Part shown: in pieces, positions 63,699 to 64,000 of the stretch
How positions within the stretch are numbered: the stretch's first letter is position 1
Layout: the number at the start of each line of letters is the position of its first letter
NCBI GenBank assembly: GCA_024123915.1
Contig: CP099650.1
Coordinates: 62,001 to 126,000, forward strand
Direction of reading: 5' to 3'
Origin: Oxalobacteraceae bacterium OTU3CAMAD1
GTDB lineage: Bacteria; Pseudomonadota; Gammaproteobacteria; Burkholderiales; Burkholderiaceae_D
Length of the DNA: 64,000 bases
Translations under genes and position numbers: made by a program
The notes under the pieces: generated by a model
Seen by the model: only the letters and a program-made list of their open reading frames with translations
Databases searched by the model: none
Told to the model about the DNA's origin: nothing

Positions 63699-64000
63699 CC
63701 AGCACTGCAACCGATACCAATTCCGCCGCACACACCAACCCCAACGAGGCCGCGCCCGGCAAACCGGTGACGCCCGAGGCGTCGCTGAACTGCGGCGTCA
63801 TCGGCAACTGCTCGTACAACGCGCTGGTCGACCGCAGCGGCAACATCGTCTGGTGCTGCCTGCCGCGCTTCGACGGCGACCCGGTGTTCAACGCCCTGCT
63901 GGACAACTCCGAGAACGGCAGCGTCTGGAGCATCGAGCTGGAAAATTGCGTCAAGACCGAGCAGTTCTACGATCCCAACACCGCCGTGCTGCGCACCCGC
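63695..64000 (+). CDS. Glycoside hydrolase family 15-like protein, N-terminal part (runs off window)
   Basis: First 102 codons. After a low-complexity start, SLNCGVIGNCSYNALVDRSG continuing NIVWCCLPRFDGDPVFNALL is the trehalase-like N-terminal beta domain that precedes the GH15 catalytic (alpha/alpha)6 barrel. In trehalose operons of this layout the enzyme is a glucoamylase- or trehalase-type hydrolase. Overlaps otsB by four bases. The catalytic domain is outside the window, so activity is not shown. Confidence 0.85.
   Translation, partial: MTSTATDTNSAAHTNPNEAAPGKPVTPEASLNCGVIGNCSYNALVDRSGNIVWCCLPRFDGDPVFNALLDNSENGSVWSIELENCVKTEQFYDPNTAVLRTR

Noticed and set aside
1..64000. tRNA, rRNA, IS element, integrase or prophage
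   Set aside because: Looked for cloverleaf-like runs and transposase/integrase motifs among the frames; none found. Only short palindromic repeat elements were seen.

Overview
The window looks like a chromosomal segment of a high-GC Gram-negative betaproteobacterium. Oxalobacteraceae (Massilia/Duganella/Janthinobacterium-like) is my inference from gene content and style; no rRNA or marker gene is present to prove it. I see no tRNA, rRNA, CRISPR array, phage or transposase gene.

Region 1 (1-25023, + strand) opens with the 3' end of a giant octapeptide-repeat protein with a C-terminal calcium-loop domain. A perfect 26-bp inverted-repeat element follows, then 16 tightly packed sugar and glycosyltransferase genes. 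Two are large TPR proteins of the O-GlcNAc-transferase (GT41/SPINDLY) type fused to further domains. Around them are a GT2 enzyme, an FdtA/FdtB/FdtC-like set for a dTDP-3-acylamino-3,6-dideoxyhexose, an RfbF/RfbG/RfbH set for a CDP-3,6-dideoxy-4-ketohexose, and a ThDP enzyme with an acetaldehyde dehydrogenase/aldolase pair that suggests a carbon-branched sugar. Two NAD(P)-dependent epimerase/reductases, an FkbM methyltransferase and a glycosyltransferase-acetyltransferase fusion complete the cluster.

Region 2 (25024-42337) holds two small secreted proteins (SnoaL/SgcJ-like and CzcE-like), an OmpW porin, and on the minus strand a type I secretion pair (HlyD, HlyB) downstream of a second giant octapeptide-repeat protein of 3858 residues. 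That protein carries a 217-residue (651-bp) super-repeat whose period is exact over 15 anchor points. About 0.8 kb of AT-rich non-coding DNA lies upstream of it.

Region 3 (43151-64000) is more ordinary accessory and housekeeping content: a small membrane protein, a GlxA-type regulator, a DJ-1/PfpI paralogue lacking its cysteine, a cupin, a CzcI-CzcC-CzcB-CzcA heavy-metal efflux operon, a Tat-exported molybdenum hydroxylase with its 2Fe-2S subunit, a lipoprotein class A-type acid phosphatase, two small coiled-coil membrane proteins, a type B carboxylesterase and an MscS channel. The window ends with a trehalose operon (membrane-anchored OtsA, OtsB, GH15 enzyme cut by the window edge).

Working hypothesis: regions 1 and 2 form one system. 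The Ser/Thr-rich repeat proteins would be made in the cytoplasm, decorated by the GT41-type enzymes with unusual deoxysugars made by the same operon, and exported by the adjacent type I system to the cell surface or medium. Each family assignment is reasonably firm; the functional link is inference from gene neighbourhood and composition.
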